The notes under the pieces: model-generated
The model's database searches: none
What the model was told of the DNA's origin: nothing
What the model saw: the letters and a program-made list of their open reading frames with translations, nothing else
From: Deroplatys truncata
Lineage: Eukaryota > Arthropoda > Insecta > Mantodea > Mantidae
NCBI GenBank assembly: GCA_030765065.1
Contig: CM060975.1
Location: 259,603,816 to 259,667,815, forward strand
DNA: 64,000 nucleotides
Reading direction: 5' to 3'
In this document: positions 35,415-47,686 of the stretch, in pieces
How positions within the stretch are numbered: the stretch's first letter is position 1
Layout: every line of letters begins with the position of its first letter
Translations under genes and position numbers: made by a program

Positions 35415-36299
35415 TGCGACAGTATTAGTGTTTGTTTTAAAGAATGCTACTGTTTATCTGCCGCACGTATAAAAGACAGTTTGTCGCGGTCACTTCGTGT
35501 TAGCTTTTACTGAGCGCCTGTTATTTTATTTAATTTTGGGTTCACTGTCCTCCGGCTAGCTATGATCTTTTTGGTCGAGCACTTATCTTATACAAGGTGT
35601 GTAGACGGAAAGGAGTTTTTATCCAAAGATAACACTGATGAAGAATTTGTTTTACACTTTTATTGTCGTAACATATTATGCACTTTCACATATTAATCTT
35701 GACACTCGCCAAACTGAAACTGTTATAATAACTTATTTACTGCTCATTCTTAATTCGCATACTTCAACTTTTTGTGTAATTTACTTTACAACACTTGAGA
35801 TTTTTCATAACTCTGCTACGCGTAACCTGCGAAGCGATAAACTGTACGATGTATTCAGCGACGTGTAATGCACAAATATTTCCGATGGACTGGACGAATT
35901 TGACTCTGACCTAGCCCTTTTTATACTCCTACACCCCGATATGCCTAAAGATTATAACCGAGCTGCTATTGGTTAATAAAACGCGCCAACATTAGCGTCT
36001 ATTTTTATATCCAATGAAAATTACGAAAACATATGCTCTAGGGAAAATGTTCCCGCAAATTCCTAAAAAAAAACGCGCCAATATTACGTCATTTTCTCGT
36101 CTCTAATAATGATAAACAGTTCACCCCCTCGCTACATTATTGCACGCTATTATTGTCAGTTTCAGTAAGGCCGTATAAACTTACTTCTCAACAATGCTTA
36201 CAATCATCAAACATCTCAAATCAATGTCACACAATAATGCATATTCACACTATAATCACTCTTTACATTTACATAATTTGTGATACAAATTACGCGTCA
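35415..36299 (-). repeat. C 5' LTR
   Basis: 885 bp. Its U5 end (minus strand …CACTAATACTGTCGCA) is followed at once by the true primer site. It lacks the extra U5 segment with a decayed primer site seen in A1, A2 and D, so it shows the shorter form of this LTR. Confidence 0.92.
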
Positions 36300-36303
36300 A
36301 CTA

Positions 36304-37011
36304 CTCAAGTCATATGTGATAGACGAAGGACCGATCCAATCTGTATTGAGCGATAATGCTTCGTCCTTCACAGGAAAAAAATTTATGGACGGACTGAAAG
36401 AAGATAGCATTAAACAATATTTTTCGTCAAGATACAGACCGAACTCCAACCCAGTGGAGAGGGAAATTTCGAATTATTTAAGGGTGCTGTGTCATCGAAA
36501 ACAAACCCAATGGTATGGATACGTGAATTTCGTTCAGAATCTACTAAATGAAACAGTAAACAATGTGACAGGATACAAACCATGTGAACTTAAGTTAGGA
36601 AACAAGATAAATACAATATGTAAGAAAATTCCAGAAGCCATTCCAGATGAGCACTCGATACCACAAACAGAAGAAGAGATATTCCGACAAGCATTTGAGA
36701 GGATGAAGAAAAAGGCCATAAAAAGAAAATTGAAACATGAAGAAAAGAAGAGAAAGGAATGGAGGATCAAAATAGGAGATTTAGTTTTGGTTAAAACCAA
36801 GAAATTGTCTAATAAAGCAAATAAACTTTATTGGCGAATGTTTCTAAAATATCATGGACCATATGAAGTTGTTGAAGTATATGGAACAAATACATACGAA
36901 TTATGTAACCCAACAACTCGAAAAGCCATTGGAAAGTTTCATATTAAGATGCTGAAACCATACAACAATGAGGGTAAAGAAGAAACAGAAAACCAAGATG
37001 ATAAAAAGTAA
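36304..37011 (+). pseudogene. A1 pol, 3' part: integrase core and C-terminus
   Basis: Continues the integrase of A1 after element C: SVLSDNASSFTG (second core Asp), RPNSNPVERE (core Glu), then the GPY/F-type C-terminal module (KIGDLVLVK, KYHGPYEVVEVYG) ending GKFHIKMLKPYNN and stop at 37009-37011. This 3' part is open apart from a small deletion near 36465 relative to A2. No env frame follows before the 3' LTR. Confidence 0.9.
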
Positions 37012-37724
37012 ATTCAGGATAGTTAAAGCTGAACTGCAGAGCAATGTATTGGAATGTAAGAGGGTTAACTATGTATGTACGTCATGAGAAAGGAGAAATA
37101 AAATTCTGGACAGAACTAAATGTTTAAAGGGAAAAATAACATTTTCTTAGTAACTGTAACAGCATTGGAAATGAAGCATGTAATAATTAAAACTTAATGT
37201 TATATTAAAGTAAAAGTACGTAGGTATAATTCAAATAGTATTTTAAATATAAAGTACAAAACAACAAAAATGGGGTAAAATAATTAAAACAAATACTTAT
37301 GTAGCAAACAGATAATGTGAAACAGTGTCTAGATTTAAGAGATGTAAATATATTTGTGTAGAGGGTGAATATTTTGGTAAATATGTTTAATAATTACAAA
37401 AATGCTTGAAGGCATAAATTTTTGTCAACAATATAAGAAAGTAAACTATTTTGTAACAGTAACTAAATAATTCAGGGTACAGTATTTGCTAAAAAAAATA
37501 AAAATAAATATTGTAATGTCAGATTAATGTCTAAACACATTAAACCAGAGCCAGTAAATAGTGGCGAGATAAAGGCAAAACATATGTCGTGTGTTAAATA
37601 CGTGTGCAGTGTTAAGTGAAAGTGATAAATAGCGTGTGTTCCAAGATTCAGGAGACTAAAAACCCAATTATAAAATTTCCAAACAAGTTGTAAATATTTA
37701 TAATTATGTTTCTAGTGAGGCATA
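37012..37724 (+). other. A1 3' untranslated region and polypurine end
   Basis: Non-coding, closely matching 47687-48362 in A2. It ends GTTTCTAGTGAGGCATA immediately before the 3' LTR; AGTGAGG is a weak polypurine tract, AGTGGGG in A2 and C. Confidence 0.7.
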
Positions 37725-38719
37725 TGACGCAGTAATTTGTATCACAAATTATGTAAATGTCAAGAGTGATTATAGTGTGAATATGCATTATTGTGTGACA
37801 TTGATTTGAGATGTTTGATGATTGTAAGCATTGTTGAGAAGTGGGTTTATACGGCCTTACTGAAACTGATAATAATAACGTACAATAATGTAGCGAGGGG
37901 GTGAGCTGTTTATCATTATTAGAGACGAGCAAATGACGTAATATTGGCGCGTTTTTTTTTAGGAATTTGCGGGAATATTTTCCCTAGAGCATATGTTTTC
38001 GTAATTTTCATTGGATATAAATATAGACGCTAATGTTGGCGCGTTTTATTAACCAATAGCAGCTCGGTTATAATCTTTAGGCATATCGGGGTGTGGGAGT
38101 ATAAAAAGGGCTAAGCCATAGGTAGATTCCTCCCAGTTCATCGGAAACATTTGTACATTACACGTCGGCTCCAGTCCATCGGAAACATTTGTGCATTACA
38201 CGTCGCTGAGTTCAACAAAAACAGTCATGGTGAATACATAGCATAGTTTATCGATTCGCAGGTTACGCGTAGCAAAGTTATAAAAAAATCTCAAGTGTCG
38301 TAAAGTTAATTACACAAAAAGTTGAAGTACGCGAATTAATAAGGGGCAGTAAAGAAGTTATTATAACAGTTTCAGTTTGGCGAGTGTCAAGATTAATATG
38401 TGAAAGTAAATAATGCGTTCGACAATAAAAGTGTAAAACAAAATTCTTTCATCAGTGTTATCTTTGGATAAAAACTCCTTTCCGTTTACACACCTGATTA
38501 AGAGATTTGCTTGACCGAGAGATCATAGCTAGCCGGAGGACAGTGAACAAAAAATATTAAATACAATAATAGGCGCTCAGTAAAAGATAACACGAAGTGA
38601 CCGCGACAAATTGTCTTTTATACGTGCGGCAGATAAACAGTAGCATTCTTTCAAACAAACACTAATACCATCGCAAATTGGCTACCACAACGTGGAACTT
38701 AACAAAGAATACTGTCGCA
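37725..38719 (+). repeat. A1 3' LTR
   Basis: 995 bp, TGACGCAG…CTGTCGCA, five bases longer than the 5' LTR because of small indels in homopolymers. It carries the same internal decayed primer site as the 5' LTR. Confidence 0.92.
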
Positions 38720-38723
38720 ACAT

Positions 38724-38866
38724 GCAAGTCAATCTGGTCTGCTATCTGTTTTACATCCACCTGTCCAACCTTATTGCATTTTACAAAAGACTTTTGTGAC
38801 CAATATCTCTTCTTCCTCCGCAGTATAATTAATGTTCTTATTTTCTCGACGAATGAAGCTTCAATA
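38724..38866 (-). pseudogene. gypsy element B: linker after protease
   Basis: A short minus-strand piece (SYIEASFVEKIRTL, then WSQKSFVK) between A1 and mariner M3. It plausibly corresponds to VSVIEMTKNEK and CDQEFFVQ of A2, downstream of the protease. The match is weak, but position and order fit element B. Confidence 0.5.
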
Positions 38867-38868
38867 TA

Positions 38869-39722
38869 CGAAGGCGGATTGATAAGTCTTTTTAAAGAAA
38901 ATAACAATTTTTTCCAAAAAATCAATTTTATTTCTCAACATAGTCTCCTTTCAATTCAAACACGTCCAACGTTTCTCCAATTTTTTAAATCCTTTCAAAA
39001 ATATAATTTTTCGAAGTGTGCAAAATATGAGGTTGTTTCTGCCATGACTGGATGTGAATTTCTTTCCAGCGAGTCAATGCTTCAGGTTTGCGAAGAGAAA
39101 GATGTCGCTCGGAGCCAAATCTGGAAAATATGGTGGGTGAGATAGTAGTTCATTGCCCAGTTCCACAAATTTTGCGATGGCAATGACTGACTTGTGTACG
39201 GGTGCATTATCCTGGTGAAAGAGAACCTTTTTCTTCACCAAATGGGGTCGTTTCTTTAACATTTCCTTATGAAACTGATCCAGTATTGCAGCATAATATG
39301 AATAGTGATTGTTTTACCCTTTTCCAGGTAGTGGATGTCTATCATCCCTTATGAATCCCAAAAGACTGCTGCCATGCCATTTCCTGCCGACGGAATGGTT
39401 TTCGTTGGTTTGGAATGGTTTGTGAACCATGCCATGTGATGGAGTAGAGTTCTCATAATACTTGTTCAGCTTTTCTTCCGTTTCCTTCACCGTCTTACCA
39501 CGCAGAAAATGGTGTTTTATCAGAACACGAAATTCACTTTTCTCCATTTTCTACGAAGCAACATACATCTGCTTATTTTAGACGCTCTCAGCAATGTTCT
39601 AAGAAAAAATGACGAATTTCTGCGATTATACCCACAATGGATGTAAGACTTGGTGCAAACAAGAAACCTGTGATTAGAACGCTATCTCTCGTCAAAGTCA
39701 TGGAGTTATCAATCCGCCTTTA
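38869..39722 (-). mobile_element. mariner element M3, internally deleted, in gypsy B
   Basis: 854 bp between TA dinucleotides (38867-38868 and 39723-39724). Terminal repeats share AAGGCGGATTGATAA. It interrupts the protease-to-RT stretch of element B. A full mariner is about 1.3 kb, so roughly a third is missing. Confidence 0.85.
38940..39547 (-). pseudogene. M3 mariner transposase, deleted
   Basis: N-terminus MEKSEFRVLIKHHFLRGKTV with the first helix-turn-helix, then a jump from MVHK into the catalytic half, removing the first catalytic Asp. FHQDNAPVHKS carries the second Asp (near 39210) and HPPYFPDLAPSDIFLF the third (near 39105). The C-terminal LDVFELKGDYVEK signature is still readable near 38945. 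Frameshifts separate the pieces. Confidence 0.82.
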
Positions 39723-39724
39723 TA

Positions 39725-40768
39725 CTTCTCATTATTCTTAAATATAATAATTTCTCTTGCAAAATATATTTTGTCATCATACTCACAGCCTAGCAGGAGT
39801 TCCACTGCTAAATTATTTATTACTAGACACATCATTTCGAAGGTAGAATTTTCTATAGTTACGACTAACAGTTGTAACTTGATAGGTTGTACGGTTTTAC
39901 CTATAGCAAGAGTGCATATTACGTTTGTACATTGTATGGCCATTAGCTTTATATCTTCGTTTCAGAGCTCATCATAGTCTTTGGCTGCAAATTGTTGCTG
40001 TGGAGCCGGTGTCTGCAGTAATTAGTATTTCTTTGGGCGCAATTGTTGCCTTTATCATTGTTGTCTAGTTAGCACTACTACGCTGAGAATCTTTGGTGAT
40101 TAATTTGCTGCAATTTAAGTGTGTAGGTGTAGTATGATTTGCATTCTACAGACGTAAGTGGATGGACAGTAATTGCGCCTATGTTACCAACCTGCCCACT
40201 CAAAAGCTTTCCGGATTTTGTGAATTAGGTATTCAGAGGGCTACTATTGCTTATTGGAGCTACTGTAATTTCTTTTGTTTCATTCTGTTGTCTTGTATTT
40301 AAAGGTTCTTGGTTTCTGCTGTTTTCAAATCTTGTATTTCTACCCCTTTGGCTACCTTGTGTTCTATAGTGGTTATAGTGTTCTGTGTCATTATTACGAT
40401 TATTCCAGCGTTCGTTTCTTTGATAGTGTTGAGGACTATTTGGTGATCTATTATTGCTGGTCGGTGATCTTTGAGTTCATTCCTGGGTGTATTCTTTTCG
40501 TGGTGATAATTGTTACTTTGCAATCTGAGTCTGTTGGCTCACTTGTACCTATATGATAATTATCTGTTGCACCGAAATTTAAAGGTCTCCGACTACGTGG
40601 ATTGGATTATCTGTTCTCATTGTTGTGTGATATCTCCTCTTTTGCTTATAGTGACGAGATTAGCTTTTTGAGTTCCAATCTTGTTTGGTTTAGCAATGAG
40701 AATGTATTGTTGTATCCTGAGAGGAAAGCGGCACGTGATTAGTGCTAAGAAATCTGTTTCCTGCATTG
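39725..40768 (-). pseudogene. gypsy element B: gag tail and protease
   Basis: The minus strand 39943-39725 contains CTLAIGKTVQPIKLQLLV and VINNLAVELLLGCEYD, aligning with CRVAIGRT and VNHLICDIILGCDF of the A2 retropepsin. Minus 40523-40299 is a basic and Asn-rich stretch like the gag tail of A1/A2. The piece ends where A2 is inserted (TSD ATTG, 40765-40768). It contains many stops. Confidence 0.75.
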
Positions 40769-41820
40769 TGATGCAGTAATTTGTATCACAAATTATTTAA
40801 ATGTAAAGAGTGATTATAGTATGAATATGCATTATTATGTGACATTGATTTGAGATGTTTGTTGATTGTAATTATTGTTGGGAAGTAGGTTTATACTGCC
40901 TTACTGAAACTGACAATAATAGCGTGCAATAATGCAGCGAGGGGGTGAGCTGTTTATCATTATTGGAAACGAGGAAGTTACGTAATGTTGGCGCGTTTTC
41001 CTTTAGAATCTTCTGGAACATTTACCTAGAGTATATGTATTCATAATTTTCATTGGATATTAAAATAGACGCTAATGTTGGCGCGTTTTATTAGCCAATT
41101 GCAGTTCAGTTATAATCTTTAGGCATATCTGGGTGTAGGAGTATAAAAGGTAGGTTAGAGGTAAAGACCCGTCAGTTCATCAAAATTCTTTGTACACTAC
41201 ACGTCGCATTCCCGCCAGTTCGTCGAAAATATTTTGTATGATACATGTCGCCTTCAGGCCAGCAGAAATATTAACCGTCGGCTATCGATTCGCAAGTTAC
41301 GCGTATAAGATTTATGAAAAATCTCAAGTATGGTAAAGTTAATTATACAAAAGGTTGAAGTACGTGAATTAAAAGTGATCAGTAAGAAGTTGTTATAACA
41401 GTTTCAGTTTGGCGAGTGTCTAGATGAATGTGTAAATGTGATAGTGACTGTGTTTCGACAATAAAAGTGTAAAACAAATTTCTTCATCAGTGTTATCTTT
41501 GGATAAAAGATTCCTTTCCGTTTACACAACCTGTATAAAGAGAAGTGCTTGACCAAAAAGATCATAGCTAGCCGGAGGACAGTGAACAAAAATTAAATAA
41601 AATAACAGTAGCATTCTTTCAAATGAACACTAATACTGCCGCAAATTGCTAACACCAGATGGAGCTAACAAACCGAACAAATGAATCACGTCACAAGATG
41701 GCTTCAACACGTGGAGTAAACACACATACACAAATAACATTATAAATTTACCACTGCAAATTGGCTCCCAAACGTGGGGCTCAACAAATTAAATATAAAT
41801 AACACAACTATACCGTCACA
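40769..41820 (+). repeat. A2 5' LTR
   Basis: 1052 bp, TGATGCAG…CCGTCACA. TATA box TATAAAAGG at 41142-41150. AATAAA lies near 41460. Its U5 contains two decayed primer-site-like segments: TTGCTAACACCAGATGGAGC near 41647 and TTGGCTCCCAAACGTGGGGC near 41761. Confidence 0.95.
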
Positions 41821-41823
41821 AAT

Positions 41824-41841
41824 TGGCGCCCAACGTGGGGC
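41824..41841 (+). other. A2 primer-binding site (tRNA-Lys)
   Basis: TGGCGCCCAACGTGGGGC, 3 nt after the LTR. It is the exact complement of the 3' end of insect tRNA-Lys with CCA. Confidence 0.92.
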
Positions 41842-42146
41842 AGTGTGACCAGGAAAGGAGTGAAATAACCAGGAAGGGGCGAAGGAACCAGGACGTGAAG
41901 CGAATGGAGTAGTGAACTGAACTACAAGACGCAGATTCCAGAAACAACTAGAGGAACGACAGACGACGTGGATTAGTGGACACAAAAACATCGAGACGAC
42001 GCAGATTCATCATAATACAACGCAGAAGCGACATATAATCTAGGAGAGGGGCAGAAAGCTGGACATCAACGCTACATCAGCAGATAGCATCAGAAAGGTT
42101 AGAAAAGTGTTATGTTAATTCTAAAAAAAAGGGTAAAAAAATTTAA

Positions 42147-44175
42147 ATGCACCTTAGGAGCGGTAGGATAAAGAAAACAATGTCCACTAAAAATACAGAA
42201 GAAATAATTATGGAGGGGGATAGTGTAACAGTTAGCTGTAATTCAATACAGGTTACAGAAAATAGCTCAAACAATGTAGGATTTGAGGGTGGAAATGTTA
42301 GTGCAGAAAGTCAGAATAGAATAGCAGAAATGTTAATCTTGATGCTAGTATGATGATGGAAATGCTGAGAAATATGAGTAGGGAATTGAGGGAAGATATG
42401 GAAAAGAATAATGAGAAATTGAGGGAAGAAATTTGTAAGAATAATGAGAAATTAGAAAAGAAAATAGATCAAAACAGGGAAGATATGCAAAAGAGTCATA
42501 GGGAATTAAGGGAAGATATTGGTAAAAGCTTAGAACAAAACAGGGAAGAAATTGAAAAGAAATTCATGGAGCTAGATAGTAGTATGATGAGAATGAGAAA
42601 TGAAAATCAGGAAATTATAGCAAATGAGATAGGTGAAGTTTCAAAGAAAATGTTAGACATGAGCAGGGAAATATCTAACCAAAAAAGTGAGGTTAATAAT
42701 AAAATAGAACATGTTGATGTAAAATGTACAGAATTAGGTAGCCGACTGAGTAGCATTTCAAGTGAGTTAAGAGAGATGATGGAGGCTACAAATGCAGATT
42801 TAATTCAGGTGCAAGTTAATTTCAGAGGGGAAATATCTGAAATTCAGAAGGAGTCAGAAACACAGAGAAATAAATTGTCTGAAGAAGTTTAAGATTTGTC
42901 TAAAGATTTGAATCAAAAGCTAACTTCTGAAATTAACAAACACCAAGCTGTTCAAAATGAGAATAATAAAAAATTGGAACAGACAATAGAAAATCTGCAA
43001 GGTACTGTAAATAGGTTAGAATTGAATTCAAGGGCAAATATATGTGATGTGAATGTATCTGATGTACAAAATAATGATAGAGGTAGTTCCTCAGGTATGA
43101 CAAATAATGTGAGTGATGCGGCAGCTTCATCTATAGCTAATGCTGAAACTCAGAGTGCACAAGTAACACTAGAGAATTTAAATATGGGAGTAGGGAATTT
43201 ACAAAATTACAATCATATCTTAAGTGATTTTCCACTTCCAAAATTTAATGAAAACTCCAGTCCAGTACAGTTTATTGCAGACTTATCAGAGTACTTTCAA
43301 ATTAAAAAGATACCTGAAGCATTAAAATGATAGTTGTCAAAAGATGTTTGGACCAGAAAACTTTAGATTGGTTACAAATGGTATCAGGTGGTGAAATTTC
43401 ATATGAATCCTTTAAGAGGTTATTCATGATCAGATTTTGGAATGTTACGGTACAGCACATAATTCGAGCAATGCTTAATCATGGTCAATTTGATCCACGA
43501 GAGGGAATATCAATGACTGATTACTTACTGAAACATGCAAGTCAGGTTAGGAACTTGTCACCTCCAATCAATGAGGAAGATTTTGTGAACTTGCTCACAA
43601 GGCATTATCCTTTAAGGATACAAAATTATTTACTAATTGCAAAACCACGTAATATCTATGACATGACAGAATTAATGACAGCTTTGGAACAACAGGAAGA
43701 AGATGTATCTCGGGATTGGGAACATAGATTTTTAGATGTGCGAGACAGAAGAAATTACCAAGGTAGTTATCAGCAAAGTAGAGGACAAGACAGGCGTCAT
43801 GAAAATAATACCAGACAACGGTATCAATCATACGTTCCACAATTTGAAAGATCGAGGATAGATGGGAGACCAGGTCGACAGGAACAAATAAATTATGTCA
43901 GGACAGAAAGATTGCCGGAAAGAGGGCAAAATTATGGAAGGCGGTACATTAGACAAAGGGGAAATTTCACTCACTGGAGGGAAAACAATAACCGGGAAAG
44001 ATCTGAGGAACGGCAAGAAAATTATGTGCCAAGAGGACATAATTTCAGAAATCGAGGATTTCGAACTCGAGGAAGGGGAACTCAAAACAATGGTAGTGAC
44101 AATGAGATAGATTTAGCTCCTGTTAGGAATGGCAGTCCCGTACGTGAACATGGAAATAACCAGGAAAACTGTTAA
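42147..44175 (+). pseudogene. A2 gag, three lesions
   Basis: Starts MHLRSGRIKKTMST. Layout as in A1: an N-terminal Ser/Asn-rich part, coiled coil (about residues 70-230), capsid-like region (LPKFNENSSPVQFI, DWLQMVSGGEISYESFKRLF) and an Arg/Gly-rich tail ending NQENC. Compared with A1 there is a 1-nt deletion near 42329, a TAA stop near 42890 and a 1-nt deletion near 43322. Outside these points the frame is open over long stretches, so the lesions are recent. Confidence 0.9.
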
Positions 44176-47100
44176 TAGACTCCTGTGTAGTAGGTTCTCA
44201 GGACGTCTTTAATAATTCAGTATCCATTACCAATACAAATAATATGCCTACACACACACCCTGTAATAAGATTACAGCAACAAAAGATAAGGGAGAAAAT
44301 TTTGAGTCACCTCATATTAGGATGGAAATTGCGAAGAAAGAGATCATTGCAACTATAGATTCTGGTTCGTCAGCTTCAATTTGTTCACAGACATTTTACA
44401 TAAATTTGATTAATGAAGGTAACAAAATTATGGCTCTTCCTACTAGTAATTTAGTTTGTCGTGTTGCAATCGGAAGAACGACACAGGTCATAAAAACCAC
44501 AAGCTCTACTTAACATACTTATCGGCGGAGATAATTTTGAGGTTATGTTTTTAATTGTAAACCATCTGATTTGTGACATAATTTTAGGATGTGACTTCCT
44601 TCATGAATATGAAGCAAGTATAGATTTTAAACATGAAGAGTTAAAAATGACAAAGGATGATAGAGAAATAAAGGTACCATTTATAAAAGAGAAAGTTTCT
44701 GTGATTGAGATGACAAAGAATGAGAAAAATCTTTGTGACCAAGAGTTTTTTGTGCAAATAACAGAGACCGATAGAAATAGTCAGATAAAGCAGGTAGTCA
44801 CAGAATATGAAGGGAACACCACGCCATATTTTCAGCAGCTAGCAGAAATGCCAGAGAAAGTAGAGAAGTTTACAATCCAAACAAAAGACGACCATGTGAG
44901 CGAGACAGACAACAGCTGGAAAGAGAAGAGAAATGAGGAAATAATACACAAGTGTGAAGAAGCTTATAACATTACGATAACGCAAAAACAAGTCCTTCAT
45001 GATGTTTTGATGAACAATAGTTCAGTATTTAGTAATATCCCAGGCAGATGTAATGTATATCAGCATACATTTCAAGTAGAAGACGTACCACCATATAGGC
45101 ACAAGTATGACAATTTACCTATAAGTCTTCAGGACAAAGCTAGACAACTAATAAATAGCATGTTAGAAAATGGGATTATTGAGCAAAGTAATTCTCAATA
45201 CATAAATTCAATCTGTTGGAGTATTAAACGAGATGGTAGTTTGAGATTAACATTAGACGGTAGATATGTCAACAAGTATATGAAGCCTGATCATTTTCAA
45301 AGTGAAGGAATTGGACAATTAATTACGAAACTTTCAAGAGGGAGATTTTTGACATCCATTGACCTCACTGCATCATATTGGCAAGTGGAATTAGATCCAC
45401 AAGTGCGTGATTACACTTCATTTCAGTACTCAGGGATCCAGTATCGTTTTTGTGTAAATCCTTTTGGTTTAAAAAACTCAGGAAGTGGATTTTTTTGAGC
45501 CATTCACAGTATCTTTGGAAATTCTGCAGATGACTTTTTAATAAAGTATATTGACGACTTCCTAATCATTAGTCAAACATTTGAAGAACACATGAATAAT
45601 GTCCATTATGTGTTAAATAAACTGCAACAACATGGTATGACTGTGAACATACAAAAATCAACATTTTGTGTCAAGGAAATAAATTTTCTGGGTTATGTAG
45701 TGGATGAACGAGGTATAAGACCTGATCAGAAGAGAATAGAAGCAATAATGAAAATTCCACCACCAAGGAACGTAAAACAAATTAGACGTCTCTTAGGGGT
45801 ATTGAACTTTCAGAGTAAGTTCGTACCAAGGTATTCGGCTGAAATAGAACCACTGCGGCAGCTACTCCGAAAGAACAATAAGTGGAAATGGACAGAGGAT
45901 CATCAAAAATGTTTTGAGGGAGTAAAAGAACACTTTGCTAAGTCCATATTACTCGAGAGGCCTAGAGAAGATTTGGAATATGAGATTTATGTCGACGCAT
46001 CAATGCAAGGATACGCCGGAATTTTAGGACAGCGAGACATCAACAATGACTTTCACGTCATTAGTACAGCTTCTAGAACACTTACAAATATTGAGCGGAA
46101 TTCTTCAGTGACTCAGCTAGAAATTGGAGCACTATACTTCTCATTAATTCGTTTTAAAACCTATAATTATCAGCAAAAGATGAAAATATATTCAGACCAC
46201 ATCAGCTTAACTTTCATACAACGGTGTAGATTATGTAGTGGAAAACTTGCTAGATACATCCATGCAATATCTGCATTCGATATTGAGATTATACACATTC
46301 CTGGCAAAAATAATACCTTCAGTGATTTGCTATCAAGATTGAACTACAACCCACAAATTCCCGAAAATATTGAAAGGCCTAGAAATGAAGTCAAAATATT
46401 GACAATTGAAATTCCTTTAAGCAAAGAAATGATTAGAAAATTGAAAAATATAGGGGAAATTCAAAATGAGGACGCAAAATTATTAGAACTTAAAGAAAAG
46501 GCACCACTAATTGAAGAGGCAAAGAAAGAAATCGTAGCAATTCGGGATGGGACATTATACAAGAAGCATGGAAAAGAAGTGCCTAGTTGGAAGGTAATGG
46601 TTCCGAAAAGCATGGAAAAGGAACTAATTAAGAATTTTCACGAAGGGTTAGCACACTCAGGGACGGACCGGACAACTTCTATGATTTTAGAAAATTTATA
46701 CATATCCAAATTGCGTCAGAAAGTTCGGAAATTTATATCGTGCTGCAACCTGCGTCAGAAGGCAAAGCAAATAAATGCAGCATATGCATTTGAAACTTAT
46801 TCGGTTATAAGGGATAAGCCGAGATGCGTAATTAGTATTGATATTCATGGTCCGATGCCTCCAAGTCAATTTGGAAATAAATATATATTTGTCTGTTATG
46901 ATATATTCAGCAAATATGTAAGAATTTACCCTTTGAGAAAACCTACAGGTTTAGCATGTTTGAATAGACTACACAAGTCATATGTGATAGAAGAAGGACC
47001 TATCCAATCTGTATTGAGCGATAATGCTTCGTACTTCACAGGAAAAAAAAATAATGGACGGACTGAAAGAAAATGGCATTAAACAATATTTTTCGTCAAG

Positions 47101-47686
47101 ATACAGACCGAACTCCAACCCAGTGGAGAGGGAAATTAAGGAAATTTCAAATTATTTAAGGGTGCTGTGTCATCGAAAACAAACCCAATGGTATGGATAC
47201 GTGAATTTCGTTCAGAATCTACTAAATGAAACCGTAAACAATCTGACAGGATACAAACCATGTGAACTTAAGTTAGGAAAGAAGATCAATACAATGTGTA
47301 AGAAAATTCCAGAAGCCATTCCAGATGCGCACTCGATACCACAAACAGAAGAAGAGATGTTCCGAAAAGCTTTCGAGAGGATGAAGAAAAAGGCCATAAA
47401 AAGAAAAATTAAACATGAAGAAAAGAAGAGAAAGGAATGGAGGATCAAAATAGGAGATTTAGTTTTGGTTAAAACCAAGAAATTGTCGGATAAAGCAAAT
47501 AAACTTTATTGGCGAATGTTTCTCAAATACCATGGACCATATGAAGTTGTTGAAGTATATGGAACAAATACATATGAGTTATGTAATCCAACAACTCGAA
47601 AAAGCATTGGAAAGTTCCATATTGAGATGCTGAAACCATACAACAATGACGATAAAGGTGAAACAGAAGACAAAGATGATAAATAG
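44176..47686 (+). pseudogene. A2 pol: protease, RT, RNase H, integrase
   Basis: Domains in order: retropepsin (ATIDSGSSASIC near 44350; CDIILGCDF); reverse transcriptase (LRLTLDGRYVNKY near 45240, SIDLTASYWQVELD near 45357, FCVNPFGLKNSG, YIDDFLII near 45547); RNase H (EIYVDASMQGYAGILG near 45985, QLEIGALYF, IYSDHISL); integrase with zinc region (H..HSGTDRTT; CNLRQKAK, where the last Cys is Arg, while A1 keeps CNLC), core Asp in SIDIHGPM, core Asp in SVLSDNASYF, core Glu in PNSNPVEREIKE, and a GPY/F-type C-terminus. Breaks: 1-nt insertion near 44500, an indel near 45495 just before the YIDD box, and an indel in the A-run near 47045. Confidence 0.92.

Larger units (their letters stand above)
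31298..36299 (-). mobile_element. gypsy element C, deletion derivative nested in A1
   Basis: A minus-strand relative flanked by ACTA (31294-31297 and 36300-36303) inserted in the integrase of A1; the sequence on both sides rejoins to match A2 at 46968-46990. Both LTRs are 885 bp once the solo LTR D (and its duplication) is removed from the left one. The interior (33310-35414, 2.1 kb) keeps the leader, most of gag and the 3' untranslated part but no pol, so C is non-autonomous and must have been copied using proteins of intact relatives. Confidence 0.93.
25093..38719 (+). mobile_element. gypsy LTR retrotransposon A1 (interrupted by C and D)
   Basis: A Ty3/gypsy element with 5' LTR 25093-26082 and 3' LTR 37725-38719, flanked by ACAT (25089-25092 and 38720-38723). 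Removing element C and its duplication leaves 8621 bp, matching A2 (8646 bp). Long LTRs (about 1 kb) and tRNA-Lys priming resemble the Osvaldo group of insect gypsy elements; the group assignment is inference. About a dozen differences between the two LTRs are visible by eye. Gag and pol carry many stops and indels. Confidence 0.93.
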
